Shown here: piece after piece, positions 1-11,059 of the stretch
Position numbering within the stretch: the stretch's first letter is position 1
Layout: the number at the start of each line of letters is the position of its first letter
Source of the DNA: Reticulitermes speratus
Lineage: Eukaryota > Arthropoda > Insecta > Blattodea > Rhinotermitidae
DNA: 64,000 nt
NCBI GenBank assembly: GCA_021186555.1
Contig: JAJKFL010000011.1
Coordinates: 8,518,001 to 8,582,000 of the forward strand
Direction: 5' to 3'
Translations under genes and position numbers: made by a program
The notes under the pieces: generated by a model
Databases searched by the model: none
What the model saw: only the letters and a program-made list of their open reading frames with translations
What the model was told of the DNA's origin: nothing

Positions 1-99
1 ATATTCGTCTTATATATGATCATTAAACATTCTCCGAATCAATCAGTCCTTAACATAATTTTACAAAAACACACAAGTATTTTCATATGCCTTACTTCT

Positions 100-347
100 T
101 TTCCATGGAGCAACAGCCCCTAGTGGGCCAGAGCCTCCTCATTGTCGAGGCTTCACGATCACACTCAGACACACCACACTCGGTAGGACTCCTCTGGACG
201 AGTGATCAGCCCGTCGCAGAGATCTCTACCTCACAACACACAACACTCACAAGACATCCATTTCCCTGGCTTGATTCGAACCCGCAATCCCAGCAACTAG
301 GCGGCCGCAGACCCACAGATTAGACCGCGCGGCCACTGTAATCGGCA
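100..347 (-). repeat. SINE-B copy (tRNA-Leu-like head)
   Basis: On the - strand the element opens with a tRNA-like head (GTGGCCGCGCGGTCTAA, a Leu-type A box), then a B box GGGTTCGAATC. The body (tgtgagtgttgtgtg, ggtagag-tctctgcgacg, gaggaggctctggccca) matches copies at 8351, 56376 and 56895. It ends in the shared tail GGGCTGTTGCTCCATGG. A pol III-type retroposon; no protein is encoded. Confidence 0.85.
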
Positions 348-367
348 AATGCCTTATTTATTTTATT

Positions 368-649
368 GAAGGGCCCCGAAGCAGGAGCTGCGGAAGCACC
401 GCAGCCTTCATGGCTTATTGTACAGCCCTATGAGGAAGATAATGAAGATAATGAGTTTTTTTTTTGCTTTTCCTTTTTAATTTAACACCGGTGAAATAAA
501 ATTGACAGAGGAAAACCGAAGTACTCGGAGGAAAACCTGTCCCAGTTCCATTTTGTCCACCATAAATCCCACATGGACCGACCCGGGATCGAACCCAGGC
601 CTCCGCGGTGAGAGGCCGGCGACTAACAGCATGAGCCATGGCACGGCCT
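368..649 (-). repeat. SINE-A copy
   Basis: On the - strand: GGCCGTGCCATGGCTCATG (A-box region), B box GGTTCGATCCCGGG, then a body with gtggacaaaatggaactggg and cgagtacttcggttttcc, and a 3' end ...gctgcggtgcttccgcagc...ggggccc. The same unit recurs at 1988, 10791, 55065 and 61192. Reading frames across it are repeat-derived, not genes. Confidence 0.9.
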
Positions 650-891
650 GTGCCTTACTTACTCCTCTACCCTGTGAGCCACTCAGTTCGCAGTGCGGAA
701 ACGTGATGTTTGGGAAGAGTCGAGTAATGCAGCGTATAAATTACGAAACTCTTTGTGCGATAGAACTCAAAGGCTTAACATCACTGATCAAACATATCGC
801 GCTGCTGGGCGCAATTGCGAATAAATTACATTCATTTTCAGTTCTTCAACCAAAGAATGCACTTTTTATTTTCGTAATTTTCTGTTCAATT

Positions 892-938
892 CACCCTACA
901 TATGTTTCGGCCGTAACTCGGCCATCATCAGGGGCACC
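892..938 (-). ncRNA. Hammerhead ribozyme motif, type I (core intact)
   Basis: Read on the - strand: stem I CCC, CTGATGA (925-931), one extra T, stem II GGCC/GGCC, GAAAC (904-908), palindromic stem III ACATATGT, then GTA and GGG closing stem I (892-896). All invariant core bases are present. Stem I is three G-C pairs plus G-U wobbles. Confidence 0.7.
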
Positions 939-1136
939 TTATTAAGTACACTTCACTGTTCACTGTCCATTTGGCACTATCACATAACCGTTACTCCTTT
1001 CAAGGTTAATATTCACATTGACAATCACCAGTATATAAAATTTCTTCAAGTAGTTTCTTGAATTGTCTTGGTGTATACAGTATTTGTCTTGTGTTTGAAG
1101 TATATGGACAGTGAACAGTGAAGTGTACTTAACAAG

Positions 1137-1181
1137 GTGCCCCTGAGATGGCCGAGTTACGGCCGAAACATATGTAGGGTA
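1137..1181 (+). ncRNA. Hammerhead motif, core broken by a 1-nt deletion
   Basis: Partner arm of the 892-938 motif. CCTGAGATGG replaces CCTGATGATGG, so one base of the CTGANGA box is missing. Stem II GGCC/GGCC, GAAAC and ATATGTAGGG are kept. Predicted inactive. Confidence 0.6.
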
Positions 1182-1742
1182 AAGTGAAGAGAAACTTACG
1201 AAAATAAAAGTGCATTCGTTGGTTGAAGAACTGAAAATTAAAGTTAAGATGCACGGTGAACACAACTTGAAAATAAATTACATTTATTTCCCATTCTCAT
1301 ACATTCTTTCTTTCAGATTCAACTCAACATTTATTTTTACATACATTCGCTGTTTCCAACGCTTCTTCTTTTCAACATAAAACATAATACTAGCTGAGTC
1401 AATGTTACAAAATGTCAGATAAAAAGTGCAGAAAACAGAGGTCACTAGTACCCCTTAAAACATTTCTGCTTAAGGGTTTCCTAACACTTTCCCTGCCAGT
1501 AGTGCCTGAACTGACAACAACAAATATCTGTGAGAGTAATATGTGGTTACTTGAAAAATGAAGTAGACACACCTGCCTAGTAGGTAGAGCTCCACTCATT
1601 CTTAAGCTCATCACTAATGAAAGTGATCATCTAGCTTAATACCCCTGTCACACTACCCCTACAGAAAGAGCCGCCTTTAACTATTTAATAGGAGGCTGCT
1701 TACGTCCCAGAACCAGGCTGGATGATTTGCAGAAGTGAAAAA

Positions 1743-1854
1743 ATTTGACGCTCTCGGAAACCTCACCGCGATTTGACGCTCTCGGAAACCTCACAGCGAT
1801 TTGACGCTCTCGGAAACCTCGCAGCGATTTGACGCTCTCGGAAACCTCACAGCG
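1743..1854. repeat. 28-bp tandem repeat, 4 copies
   Basis: Four head-to-tail units start at 1743, 1771, 1799 and 1827 and share the core gacgctctcggaaacctc. They differ only at two positions (caccgcg, cacagcg, gcagcg). Each unit contains two CpGs or more. Function unknown. Confidence 0.95.
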
Positions 1855-1987
1855 ATTCGTTGACGTCAATCGCATATAGTTATACTGACTGAAATATCCA
1901 AGTCCCTAATAATATCCAGCAATGCTGTAATGTGGTAATCGTTGTCCGTAAATTTATAGAAGAGGGTGTTTTTTTGTTTGTTTGTTA

Positions 1988-2253
1988 AGAGCCCCTTAGC
2001 AGCAGCTACGGACGCACAGCAGCCTTGAGGCATATTGTGCAACCCTGTGATGAAGGTGATTAGTTTTTTCGTTTTTCCTTGTAATGGAGCACAGGCGGAT
2101 TGAAACTGACAGGGATAAACCGAAGTACTCGGGCGAAAAACCTGTCCCAGTGCCACTTTGTCCACCACAAATCCCACATAAACTGACCCGGGATCGAACC
2201 CGGGCCTCCGCGGTGAGAGGCCGGCGACTAACCGCCTGAGCCATGGCACAGCC
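1988..2253 (-). repeat. SINE-A copy
   Basis: Full-length on the - strand from GGCTGTGCCATGGCTCAGG to gctgctaaggggctc. Possible imperfect target duplication: tagaagagggt near 1961 and tagaagaagggt just after the 5' end. The 129-codon frame across it is the usual SINE-derived artefact. Confidence 0.9.
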
Positions 2254-3149
2254 ATTAGAAGAAGGGTTAATATAGCTCGGTGATGTATTTTGTGAAGCTA
2301 GCCGTAGTCTGGACACAAAGTAGTAAATTTAGAACTTAAGAATTTGCTTCGGCTGCACTCCTTTGACTTAGCTGATAATCTGAGAGTTTTAAATTCTGCC
2401 AGTGGCAATAAAACACCGAATGTGATGTGTGCTGGCTTGTAAACGTGTGCTGGTGGGTATCTGAATACAGAAAAAAATGAAGAAAGAGGACAAAGAAGAA
2501 GAAGAAGAAGAAAAGGGAACGAAAGTGTACTCTGACAGTCTTATCAGCTCGAGTTAACGGGGGGGGGGGGGGGGGGGGAATTTATTGGTGTCATGCACTG
2601 TGGAAAGGAAAAGTATCATCAACTATAACTGAGCTCCTCTCACGTGGCGTGAAGGGGCTTCCCCCTAATATCTCGCCAAACTCTAGGTTTGTTGTTGGCG
2701 GAAAATGCGCAGCACTGTTGACGTAATGCTCAATGGAAAAAGAGGTTGCATCGCAGAGTCTGTATCTACGCTACCCTAACATAGAAGGGAAGTTAGCGTA
2801 TCTTTTCAATAACATCACACAACCACAGCACCCTTATCTTATAAGGTGGGATCTGCACTCTTTACTAAATTTCGCTTCTCTTTTGTAACGTACTTTAAAA
2901 GCCACCTCTAAACTTGCCCAATATGATACGATATGTAAAAATGATTATGCTAGTTTCACAACAAGCCTCCATATAGGATAAAAATACAACACTTTACTTG
3001 TGTTACTTTGTGTTTAATGCCGGTCAAATTAGCAATAACGTAAATGGATTTTAAACTGTCTAGGTCGTAACATTTAGGTGTTCCCTGTAGATGTATTTTT
3101 TTACTCATCTTTAACTTCTAATATAGATTAAGTTGGGTTGTTATCTTTA
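2254..3149. other. No gene seen; poly-G run
   Basis: AT-rich DNA with a GAA-rich stretch (about 2495-2515) and a run of about 20 G at 2559-2578. No splice-supported coding segment recognised. Confidence 0.5.
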
Positions 3150-3395
3150 GGCCCCTTCAGCTTTATCCGCGGCCAAAATAAGCCGCCGGTGCCCATTGAA
3201 TAGGACGCCGTTCAGACCCAGAGTCGTTCTGGACATTTTGGAAACGAGAAAAATTTCTTGTCCCTGGCGGAAACCGAGCCAAGGCTCCTTTCGACCAGTC
3301 CGCAGAATGACTGCTATACCGACAGCACTACCTCGGCTGCAGCATTCTGGGTAGTGGAGATACTGCATGCTGTTTCCCAGAGAGCAAAACCACCG
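3150..3395 (-). repeat. SINE-D copy (diverged)
   Basis: The - strand reads ggtagtgctgtcggtatagc (A-box-like), then ggacaagaaatttttctcg, aatgtccagaacgactctgg and attcaatgggcaccggcgg. It lines up with the better copies at 16693 and 43668. This explains the 88-codon frame lying here. Confidence 0.65.
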
Positions 3396-3507
3396 GGACC
3401 TGAATCTCACCAATCAACCCCATCTAAGGCCAAGGTTAACAAGACAGGCAATGCACGTATGACGTAACACTGAGGTGCTTTCGCGTAACCATTGTTGCCG
3501 TTTAAAA

Positions 3508-3976
3508 GAAATAATTATTACATATTCTGAGTGTGTCTGTAACCTTAGTTATCTAGCACGCACTGCGCATGCGCCATATTATATTGTTATCTGTGGCCTG
3601 TCTGGCTGTAACATATTTATCCACATTATCTCATAAACGGAACGATTATCGGAAAACGTTATTGAACATAAAATGTGTGTTTTGATTTTCTCTACAACTT
3701 TTGTCTGAAACATTTCCCATTCTAAGAATAATCCGGAGAGATATTACCATAAATGTACATATGTCATCATATAAAGTACCCGTTATTCTTGTCAGAATTT
3801 AATCAAACTTGAATTTTCCCGACAGAGTTTCGAAAAATACTCAAATATCAAATTTCACGAAAATACTTCCAGGGGGAGCCGAGTTGTTCCATGCTGACGG
3901 ACAGACAGACAGACATGAAGAAGCTAATAGTCGTTTTTCGAAATTTTGCGAAAGCGCCTAAAAATGAATGGAGCTA
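3508..3976. repeat. Dispersed ~470-bp repeat (copy 1)
   Basis: Clearly homologous to 54208-54672. Shared words include cttagttat, gcgcatgcgcc, tgtggcctgtctggct, tctcataaacgg, gttttgattttctctacaac and aaagtacccgttattc, ending in gacagacagac...gcgcctaaaaat. Superfamily not identified; no coding capacity. Confidence 0.8.
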
Positions 3977-4434
3977 CACCTCTAATCGACCAAAGGCACT
4001 AATGGCCTGCACAAGGTCCTTATAAACATCACGTTAGATTTCAGAACCTAGCAACGCTATAAGATTACATTTGAACACATAGCAGTATTCATACTGGCGA
4101 GGAGGTTAGCATTAGAATATTAAGAACCCAAAGGCTAGAGAAAATCACGTCCTTCAGCATGTGACAATAGGTGTATATGTTGCTGAAGGCTTACCCTACC
4201 AACAACGAAGTCTTTAATCTATCTTATATATCTTATATATCTTTATTCTTTAACTGCTAGCTGGTACGTGCGCGTGTTATGTTTGGCAACAGATACATAA
4301 ATGTTTTATGTCCAAATATTTTATGTAACAACACAACGGGTTTTATTGGATTTTATAACTATGTCTGTAATATATTATGCATATATTTTACCATTCAATG
4401 ACAAGCTGCATGCTGCGTAAGTCTGTAGAAAAGG

Positions 4435-4479
4435 ACTCCCTGAAGATGGCTGAGAATGTCAGCCGAAACATGTAGGAGT
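4435..4479 (+). ncRNA. Hammerhead ribozyme motif, type I (best copy)
   Basis: Stem I ACTCC (4435-4439) pairs perfectly with GGAGT (4475-4479). CTGAAGA spans 4440-4446, followed by an extra T. Stem II GGCTGA/TCAGCC (4448-4453 / 4459-4464) is six perfect pairs. GAAA spans 4465-4468, the short palindromic stem III is ACATGT, and H17 is A4474. All invariant core residues are present. Flanking DNA to about 4530 matches the right side of the foldback at 45100-45510. Confidence 0.8.
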
Positions 4480-4536
4480 ATATAGAATGAACATATGTAA
4501 TTGATGTGCAGTAGTTGGTATAAATAAACTTATATA

Positions 4537-5020
4537 CAGTGATACCTCGGCTAACGAGTGACCCTGCTAATGAATTTTTCGGCTAACGAAGATTTTTTTC
4601 GCTGTTTTTCGGACTCGGCTAACGAATATGGATTCGGCTAACGAATGTTTTACTTTGAAAAATTTGAAAATTTGAAAGAAGAATAGTAAAAACGTTGTGT
4701 ACATATTTTCAGTTTAATAGTATAAAGTGTATAATATTTTTCAGTATAATAGTGTAAAGATCGTCAGTTTTTCATTCTACTTTCCATTCTCCTTCATCCA
4801 ATTGGGTAGCTGTTCATCTCAGCCTTTGGTGAGTTTTTGCCCTTTTATAGCGTGCTTTTTGCTATTTTATAAAACTTATCTTTAAATAGTGGGCAGCATC
4901 CAGAACGAATTAAACGATTTTCTATAGAAACCTACGGGAAATCACGTTTCGGCTAACGAAGATTTCGGCTAACGAATGTGATTCCGGAACGAATTATCTT
5001 CGTTAGCCGAGGTATCACTG
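4537..5020. mobile_element. Pogo/Tigger-like MITE
   Basis: Terminal inverted repeats CAGTGATACCTCGGCTAACG on both ends, flanked by TA duplications (4535-4536, 5021-5022). At 484 bp there is no transposase. The decamer CGGCTAACGA is repeated several times inside. Pogo-like assignment rests on CAG termini and TA target; the exact family is not known. Confidence 0.85.
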
Positions 5021-5022
5021 TA

Positions 5023-5721
5023 TTTAAATTACATTTTTATACTTAAAACGTCAAATTTCGAAAAAAAAAAAGTCTTCCATCTGCACAGGTACGCGAAAAC
5101 TGTTACACAAATTCACCTCCTTCTCTTTTTTTTTCTTACGACAATATGCCTTGTTAATACACTTGTAGTGAGTTTTATTTTTCAGAATAATTTTCGTAGC
5201 ATCTTATATTACAGTTGTTAATTTATTCATATTCTAGGGGTTTGCCTGAAAATTTTACAGTCTTTGAGTCCACATAGGTCACAATTTTTATTTTACTAAA
5301 TATATTTCTCCATGATGACAAAGCCCGGACCCTACCTACTCAGATTCTGTACAATACACTAAGGACTTCATAAAGCGTATCTCATATTCTATTACTACAC
5401 TACGTTTTTCTAGGTCTCCGTTGAGGTTTTAAATTCAAATGCTGCGAGCCTTTCACATTTCACTACGTATTCTGTTCATTTATTTATACATCATTCAAGT
5501 GCCGTGTCGCTTTTGACTCTAAGACATATGAAATCAGTCAGGGGAAGTGTCAAAGTTACGAAGCCCTTCGGTGTATATATTTCTCCATCCTTCTCTTACG
5601 TTCGCTCCCTTACGTCCAAATGTTCCCATCAATATTTTCTCAAGCATACTCATTACATTTTTCCCACTTACAGTGAGAGACCAAGTTTCAAACCCAAGCA
5701 AAGTAAAGGACACATTTATTG
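5023..5721. other. No gene seen
   Basis: AT-rich unique-looking DNA; frames of 72 and 153 codons here have no recognisable motif and overlap the tandem repeat that follows. Confidence 0.5.
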
Positions 5722-6190
5722 ACTTATTTTATGTTATTTCACACCGTTACATAAATATACTCGGACGTGTATTAACAAATATTTATTCAATTTACTTCAT
5801 TATTAATTTAATCGATAATATTCTTTTGATTTGCGACTGTTCTTTCGAAAATTTTGAATTATTTTTTTTTACTTTTTATATTAAGACTTTATTTTATGTT
5901 ATTTCACACGTAAAAATACTCGACGTAGTATTAACAAATATTTTTCAATTTATTCATTATAATTTAATCGACTATTCTTTCGAATTGCGACTGTCTTCGA
6001 AATTTTGAAGTTATTTTTTTTTACTTTTTATATTAAGATTTATTTTATGTTATTTCCACCGTACATAATATACTCGACGTGTATAACCAAATATTTATCA
6101 ATTTACTTCGATTATTAATTTAATCGTAAATATTCTTTTGATTTGCGACTGTTCTTTCGAAAATTTTGAATTATTTTTTTTTACATTTTG
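5722..6190. repeat. ~155-bp AT-rich tandem repeat, 3 copies
   Basis: Units begin at about 5722, 5885 and 6037, each with ttattttatgttatttc, actcg-acgtgta, caatttac/attc, ttgcgactgt and ttatttttttttac. Differences between copies are mostly single-base insertions and deletions rather than substitutions. Units 1 and 3 agree more than either does with unit 2. Confidence 0.9.
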
Positions 6191-8338
6191 ATATATTAGT
6201 ACTTTGTTCTTTAGTATCTTAAATAGAGAACATGCCCTTCAGAAGTTAAAATATTGTGTACATAACCTATATTAACATTTACAAAGCCACGCCTTCCGAA
6301 GTGCATCGCGTTGATTGGTTTCGAGGGTGTTTACTGCCTCCTTCTTCAGGGTCTAACAGTCGGCTAGTGTTCTAGATGCTGAAGGTGGAAGCTCCTCCGA
6401 AGCATGACTAACTATACACCAGTAGAAAAGGCGCATGATTCTAGAAGACTCGGATCTTTACCAGCAATGCTGTCAGAAAATGATGCTCGGTTCTTTGCTG
6501 TTTTTTATATAATCTGTGTTTTTCTTTTGGATACGCCAATCCTGTCCATATTTCTTAACATTGTTACAATGGTTGCGAGTAGGTCAGTATTGTCGTTCAT
6601 TACAATGTAGCAGTCTAATAGTTAATTTACTGTAGCAGAACTACTCTCGTCATATGTAAATGTTAGTTCAATTATTGGACAGTGGAAGCGCTGATGAATG
6701 TACTTCCGCTAAACAACCAGCGGCGACCGCCTGCTGCGTCCACTTCCGGCAAGCAACATGACGTGGGGGCTGTGTTTAATGTAATGTGTCAATATAGCAT
6801 GAGCGCGTGTGAACTGCGTTTAACAGCACTGCATCTTCTTCGAACAAACATAGGGAGCATATTGTTCCCTCGAGTCTTCTAATCCTTCTTAGTTTGAAGT
6901 AATTTTTTCAGCTATATTATCTCACTTCTTTCGTTTCTTGTACAGTTATCAGTGTAATTGTCATTACCCATTTTGTGTTGCCGTTTATAATATAAAAATG
7001 ATTCTTTTGAAAGATATTCACAAATAAATTTTTTCTTTCTATATTTTTACGTTTTAAATTAATTGTTTTCAAGATTTACTTGGTATTGTTCTCCAATTGA
7101 TTGTCATGTTATCATTTATGTTTCTTTATTTAGTTTCTCTGTCCAACTCCCCAGCTTTAAATTATGTAACTCCCGTTCCTAACAATTCCTCACTATTTTC
7201 TCACCACCCAACGTAACGAGGACAACCAACAATTTACTGCGACACAAAATTATTTTCCACTTATGCTGTCTATTCCTAATTCTAAGTCAGCAAATCTGTT
7301 TGCTGCCATCTAGGCATTCTTTGTGTTTTCCAAAAAAAAAAAAAAAAAAAAAACTGTCACGTGTTCTGTCAAACTTTTCCCCACCCTCCCTCTAGGCCCC
7401 AAACCTCAACACAGTACATCATTATTCATTCACGTAGTATTTCACACACTCGCATTTTCAAAAGTTTTTAACTTTATATCACAAATTCTCGCTATGAATT
7501 TGACAGCACCTATTAGATTCTGCTTATATTTTGATATTACTATTTGGTCCTATGTTATAACTTACACACAGGGCGATGATGCGAGCTCTTGAATCATGTC
7601 TGTCACCATATTCACAGAAAAGTACAAATCGATAAGGATTTCGAATGGGCCTTTACATAAAGATGGATGTCAATTATGTAACAGGGCAACTTCTGTTAAT
7701 TCCATCATTTTGGTTTTTTTTTCCTATAAAAATAGATTTCGGCCTTTAATCAGTGTAGAAATAAAAAATTCCACCCCTCTTCTTCAGTCTTGTACTTCTG
7801 ACAGGCCAAACGGAACCCTAATTTTTCACACTCCCAGTACCAAATACATCATTGGATAAGATCCTCAGCCAGTTCCATCCTCTCTCCCTCCTCATAAACC
7901 ATTCCCTTGAGATTTATGTTAAAATCTTATACACCCATATCCTTCACCGTGTTCCACGAGAACTTATTCCCCACAAACATTGTGTATGCTTTTCTTTTCT
8001 CCGTCACTCCCGACCTCTGTGCCTAACCACACGAGAGCTTCATAGATATATTTACACGTAATATGAGACCCTGTAATTTACTAAGTTTATCATTATGTAA
8101 TACGATAAATATTCAGCTTAATTTACCGCTCTTATGACCAAATATTTTGAGTGTGCTTAATTTTCAAGCAGTTTTCAAGCACTTGTAATTTACGTTCTCA
8201 ACATAAAGTTACAAACTCAGTTTCACACCCATATAATACAACTGACAACGTTACTTATATGTGTATTATGTCTTGCACTTACCCTATATATATTTCATTG
8301 TTATGCACTACAAATTTGTCGTAAACTAATATCAGTCA
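6191..8338. other. No gene seen
   Basis: AT-rich DNA with an A run at 7332-7350. Short open frames of 66-89 codons lack domain motifs or plausible splice junctions. I see nothing else. Confidence 0.45.
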
Positions 8339-8350
8339 GTAAGACATATT

Positions 8351-8626
8351 TCCGCCGAACCCAGTGGCTCTGAGCGGTCTAAGGCGTGGGTTCTTCGGCC
8401 GCTCGCCCTCGTTACTAGGATCGTGGGTTCAAAATCCCACCGGGGGCATGGATGTCTGTCTCTTGTGAGTGTTTGTGTGTTGTGTAGGTAGAGGTCTCTG
8501 CGACGGGCTGGTTCCTCGTCCAGAGGAGTCCTACCGACTGTGGTGCGTCTGAGTGTGTGTGATCATGAAACCTCGACGAAACGAGGAGGCCCAGGCCCAC
8601 ATAGGGCTGTCGAGCCATAAAAAAAA
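8351..8626 (+). repeat. SINE-B copy
   Basis: Head CCCAGTGGCTCTGAGCGGTC, B box GTGGGTTCAAAATCCCACC, body ggtagaggtctctgcgacgg, tail GGGCTGTCGAGCCATAAA with an A run. The target duplication aagacat(a)tttcc is present before (about 8341) and after (about 8627). Confidence 0.9.
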
Positions 8627-8639
8627 AGACATTTCCATT

Positions 8640-10780
8640 GCACTGTCCACCTTGAAAGCGTATAAAATCGTTTTGTTTTTTTATGTCAATATATTTAACT
8701 TCTTTCAGTGTACACGTATAATTGTCACATCACTAATTACGTAACAAATTCAGTTCCTTCCTTTACTAAGTACACAAACGAGTTTAAAAAAATGAACACC
8801 CACATTGCAATCCGTTAAATATTTGGAACAAAACGGCTATCCATAATTCTACTTTCACAGAATTTTATGACATTCAGTTTCTGACAGAACTGGAATGTCA
8901 ATTTTAATGAACGCCCAGTCTGCGCAACCCACATCCAAACATCTTTTGCCACCTCAGGCAAATCTGTTGATGTTCACAAAGTTATGTATTGTGAAGCGTC
9001 TCTTGAAAGCAGAATATTTCCACCGGTTTATGACGTCACCATCATTTTGATATTGACGCTCTTACATTGCTGTAATGCTGGTGACAACAGAACCCTTCTA
9101 CACGTCCTTCGTTAGTACTTCCACGAGCATCTCCACCCCCCTTCCCCCCCGCCCTTTTGTGTCCCCTTTCTTCCAACAACTACTTTAAGACTCGACAAGT
9201 TTTAGAACAGTGAAGTGTAAATTTCAGCGGGTTTGCTTCCAGCATCTAAAAGGATCTTTTCTCTGTACCACTGACAATTCCTCCATCTTCTGCCTCCTCC
9301 CACATCCTTCTGAGTGTCTTCCCTCTTCCTTGAGCTAACGACGTAGCCGGTTGGCTTTACATCCTCAACACGAAGAGGAAGCCCGGGAATTAGATTTGGT
9401 TTCCGGGTTCAGACGTGTTCCTTCAATATACCCTGCCAGCACACAGAACAGCCTTGTACAGCTTGGAGTCGGATAAAGAAGAGACAAGATCAAGTAAAAG
9501 ATACAGAGGAAAGATAAAGGGAAAGTCATTTAAATACAGAGATTGGCAGGTGGAGGAATGCGAGCCTGCATAAATGTATGAAGAGCTCAGCGAAACGAAG
9601 AATAAAGGAAGAATTCCAAACATGAAATGACGTGTGAAGTGAGAATGATAGTAGGTAATGAGGTCTCAAACGCGACATATATCGAAGCGCAGGTAATGAG
9701 GCTCTCCACATTTCTGGATTGGTTGAGACTTGATTCATCTAAAGAAGCTTTATCAATTTTCCGGGTAATGTAACAGCGAATGACAGGATGACGCGTGAAT
9801 AATGGGTTCAAAATTATGTAGGAGAAACATATTATGGCCTAGCTTTGAAGCAATTACTGTTTTGGAATTTAAAGTCTGAATAAACTCAATGAGAATTTTG
9901 AAAAAAACACTCCCTGAAACAAAATTTGAAATTGGTTATACAGAATAGGAACCAGTAAGAAAGGAGGACATTGGCCACTTCTGAATAGATCCGTAAAGAT
10001 TGTTATTGATGAATAGGGTTATTACAATGCCTGTAGCGCTGTGACGTGCAGTGGCACTCTGTCGATACTCTCATGCTCTTTCTAATCGGACTTTTATTCA
10101 GCCTAGCTGCAGGACAGCATTTACGTCCGTAATAAATTTAAGGGCCCGACAAACACAAAGGAACCTGCAGTGCTATTAAATTGCCCTTGATACATTTCTG
10201 TTCCTTCTGACCGAGCAAATAAACGCAAGTGGTAAATGTTTTGGAAGAGCCTTTTTCAAATCTCGGCCGGGACACTGCGTTTCTTTAGGTTTACTGTCAC
10301 TTTCTTTCGGTTTTTGGCGATTGCCGAAAAGAAAACAGAATATAATCTCACCTTCTCCAATAGTGTCAAATCCAATAGAAGTGATTTTCCTCCCATTATA
10401 TTTTACTCTGCCTAAAAGGAGCATTTTAACGGCATTATTAACGTCGCTTTCTATTTTTATGAACCACCAAACTGTGAGTATTAGTCACACAATCTACATC
10501 AAGGGAATAAGTTCGGTTAATGTTGAACCCCTGTTTGGAAAATTTGAATAAACCTCTCTCTTTAAATGTTATAATGCTTTAATGGTCTTAGTAATGACAA
10601 TTGTTATGTCAGCTGTTGTGTAATAATTGTTAATTGCTAAAAATAGCCTTTTTGGAGATTTATGCTGAAATTTGTCAAAGGATTGAAACGTCCACTTTGG
10701 CCATTCTGGTTTCGTAAGTTGTATCCAGGGTCCATTTCCCTTTTATAAAGCTAAAACCATTGTTTGTGCCTGGAATACGT
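8640..10780. other. No gene seen
   Basis: Unique-looking DNA with ordinary CpG content (12 CpG in 9001-9360). Several 66-82 codon frames on the - strand have no recognisable product. Confidence 0.45.
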
Positions 10781-10790
10781 TTTTTTTTTT

Positions 10791-11059
10791 GTGAAGGGCC
10801 CCTCAGCAGATGCTACGGACGCACCACAGCCTGGAGGCTTATTTTGCAACCCTGTGATGAAGACGATTATTTTTTTCGTTTTTCTGTGTAATGGAGCACC
10901 GGTGGAATAAAATTGACAGGGGAAAAACCGAAGTACTCAGAAAAAATCTGTCCCAGTGCAACTTTGTCCACCACAAATCCCACATGGACTGACCCGGGAT
11001 CGAATCCGGGCCACCGCGATGAGAGGCCGGCGACTAACCGCCTGAGCCATGGCACGGCC
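10791..11059 (-). repeat. SINE-A copy
   Basis: - strand GGCCGTGCCATGGCTCAGG, B box GGATTCGATCCCGGG, cgagtacttcgg-type body and 3' end gctgtggtgcgtccgtagc...ggggccc. Imperfect target duplication (ggaatacg / ggaatccg). Confidence 0.9.

Larger units (their letters stand above)
829..1275. repeat. Foldback element with paired hammerhead motifs
   Basis: Long inverted repeat. Left-arm words (gttcttcaaccaaagaatg, ccctacatatgtttcggcc, acttcactgttcactgtcca) reappear reverse-complemented at about 1095-1240. Both arms contain a hammerhead-type core, and the right outer end has the tail aagatgcacggtgaacacaa also seen at 37055, 41930 and 63325. Probably a non-autonomous derivative of a Penelope-like element. 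Confidence 0.8.

Noticed and set aside
1743..1854. CRISPR-like array
   Set aside because: Units are directly adjacent without spacers and the genome is eukaryotic.
1866..2316. Open frames of 106-129 codons (VSRRPLTAEARVRSR type peptides), also at 10867, 55075 and 61241
   Set aside because: They run through SINE-A copies; the peptide is the translation of a tRNA-derived repeat, repeated at each copy with shifts.
3147..3413. 88-codon frame on the - strand
   Set aside because: Lies within a diverged SINE-D copy and has no protein domain.
8400..8460. tRNA-Leu-like sequence (also 56379 and others)
   Set aside because: Only a degenerate A/B-box head with no acceptor-stem pairing, followed by a SINE body; not a tRNA gene.
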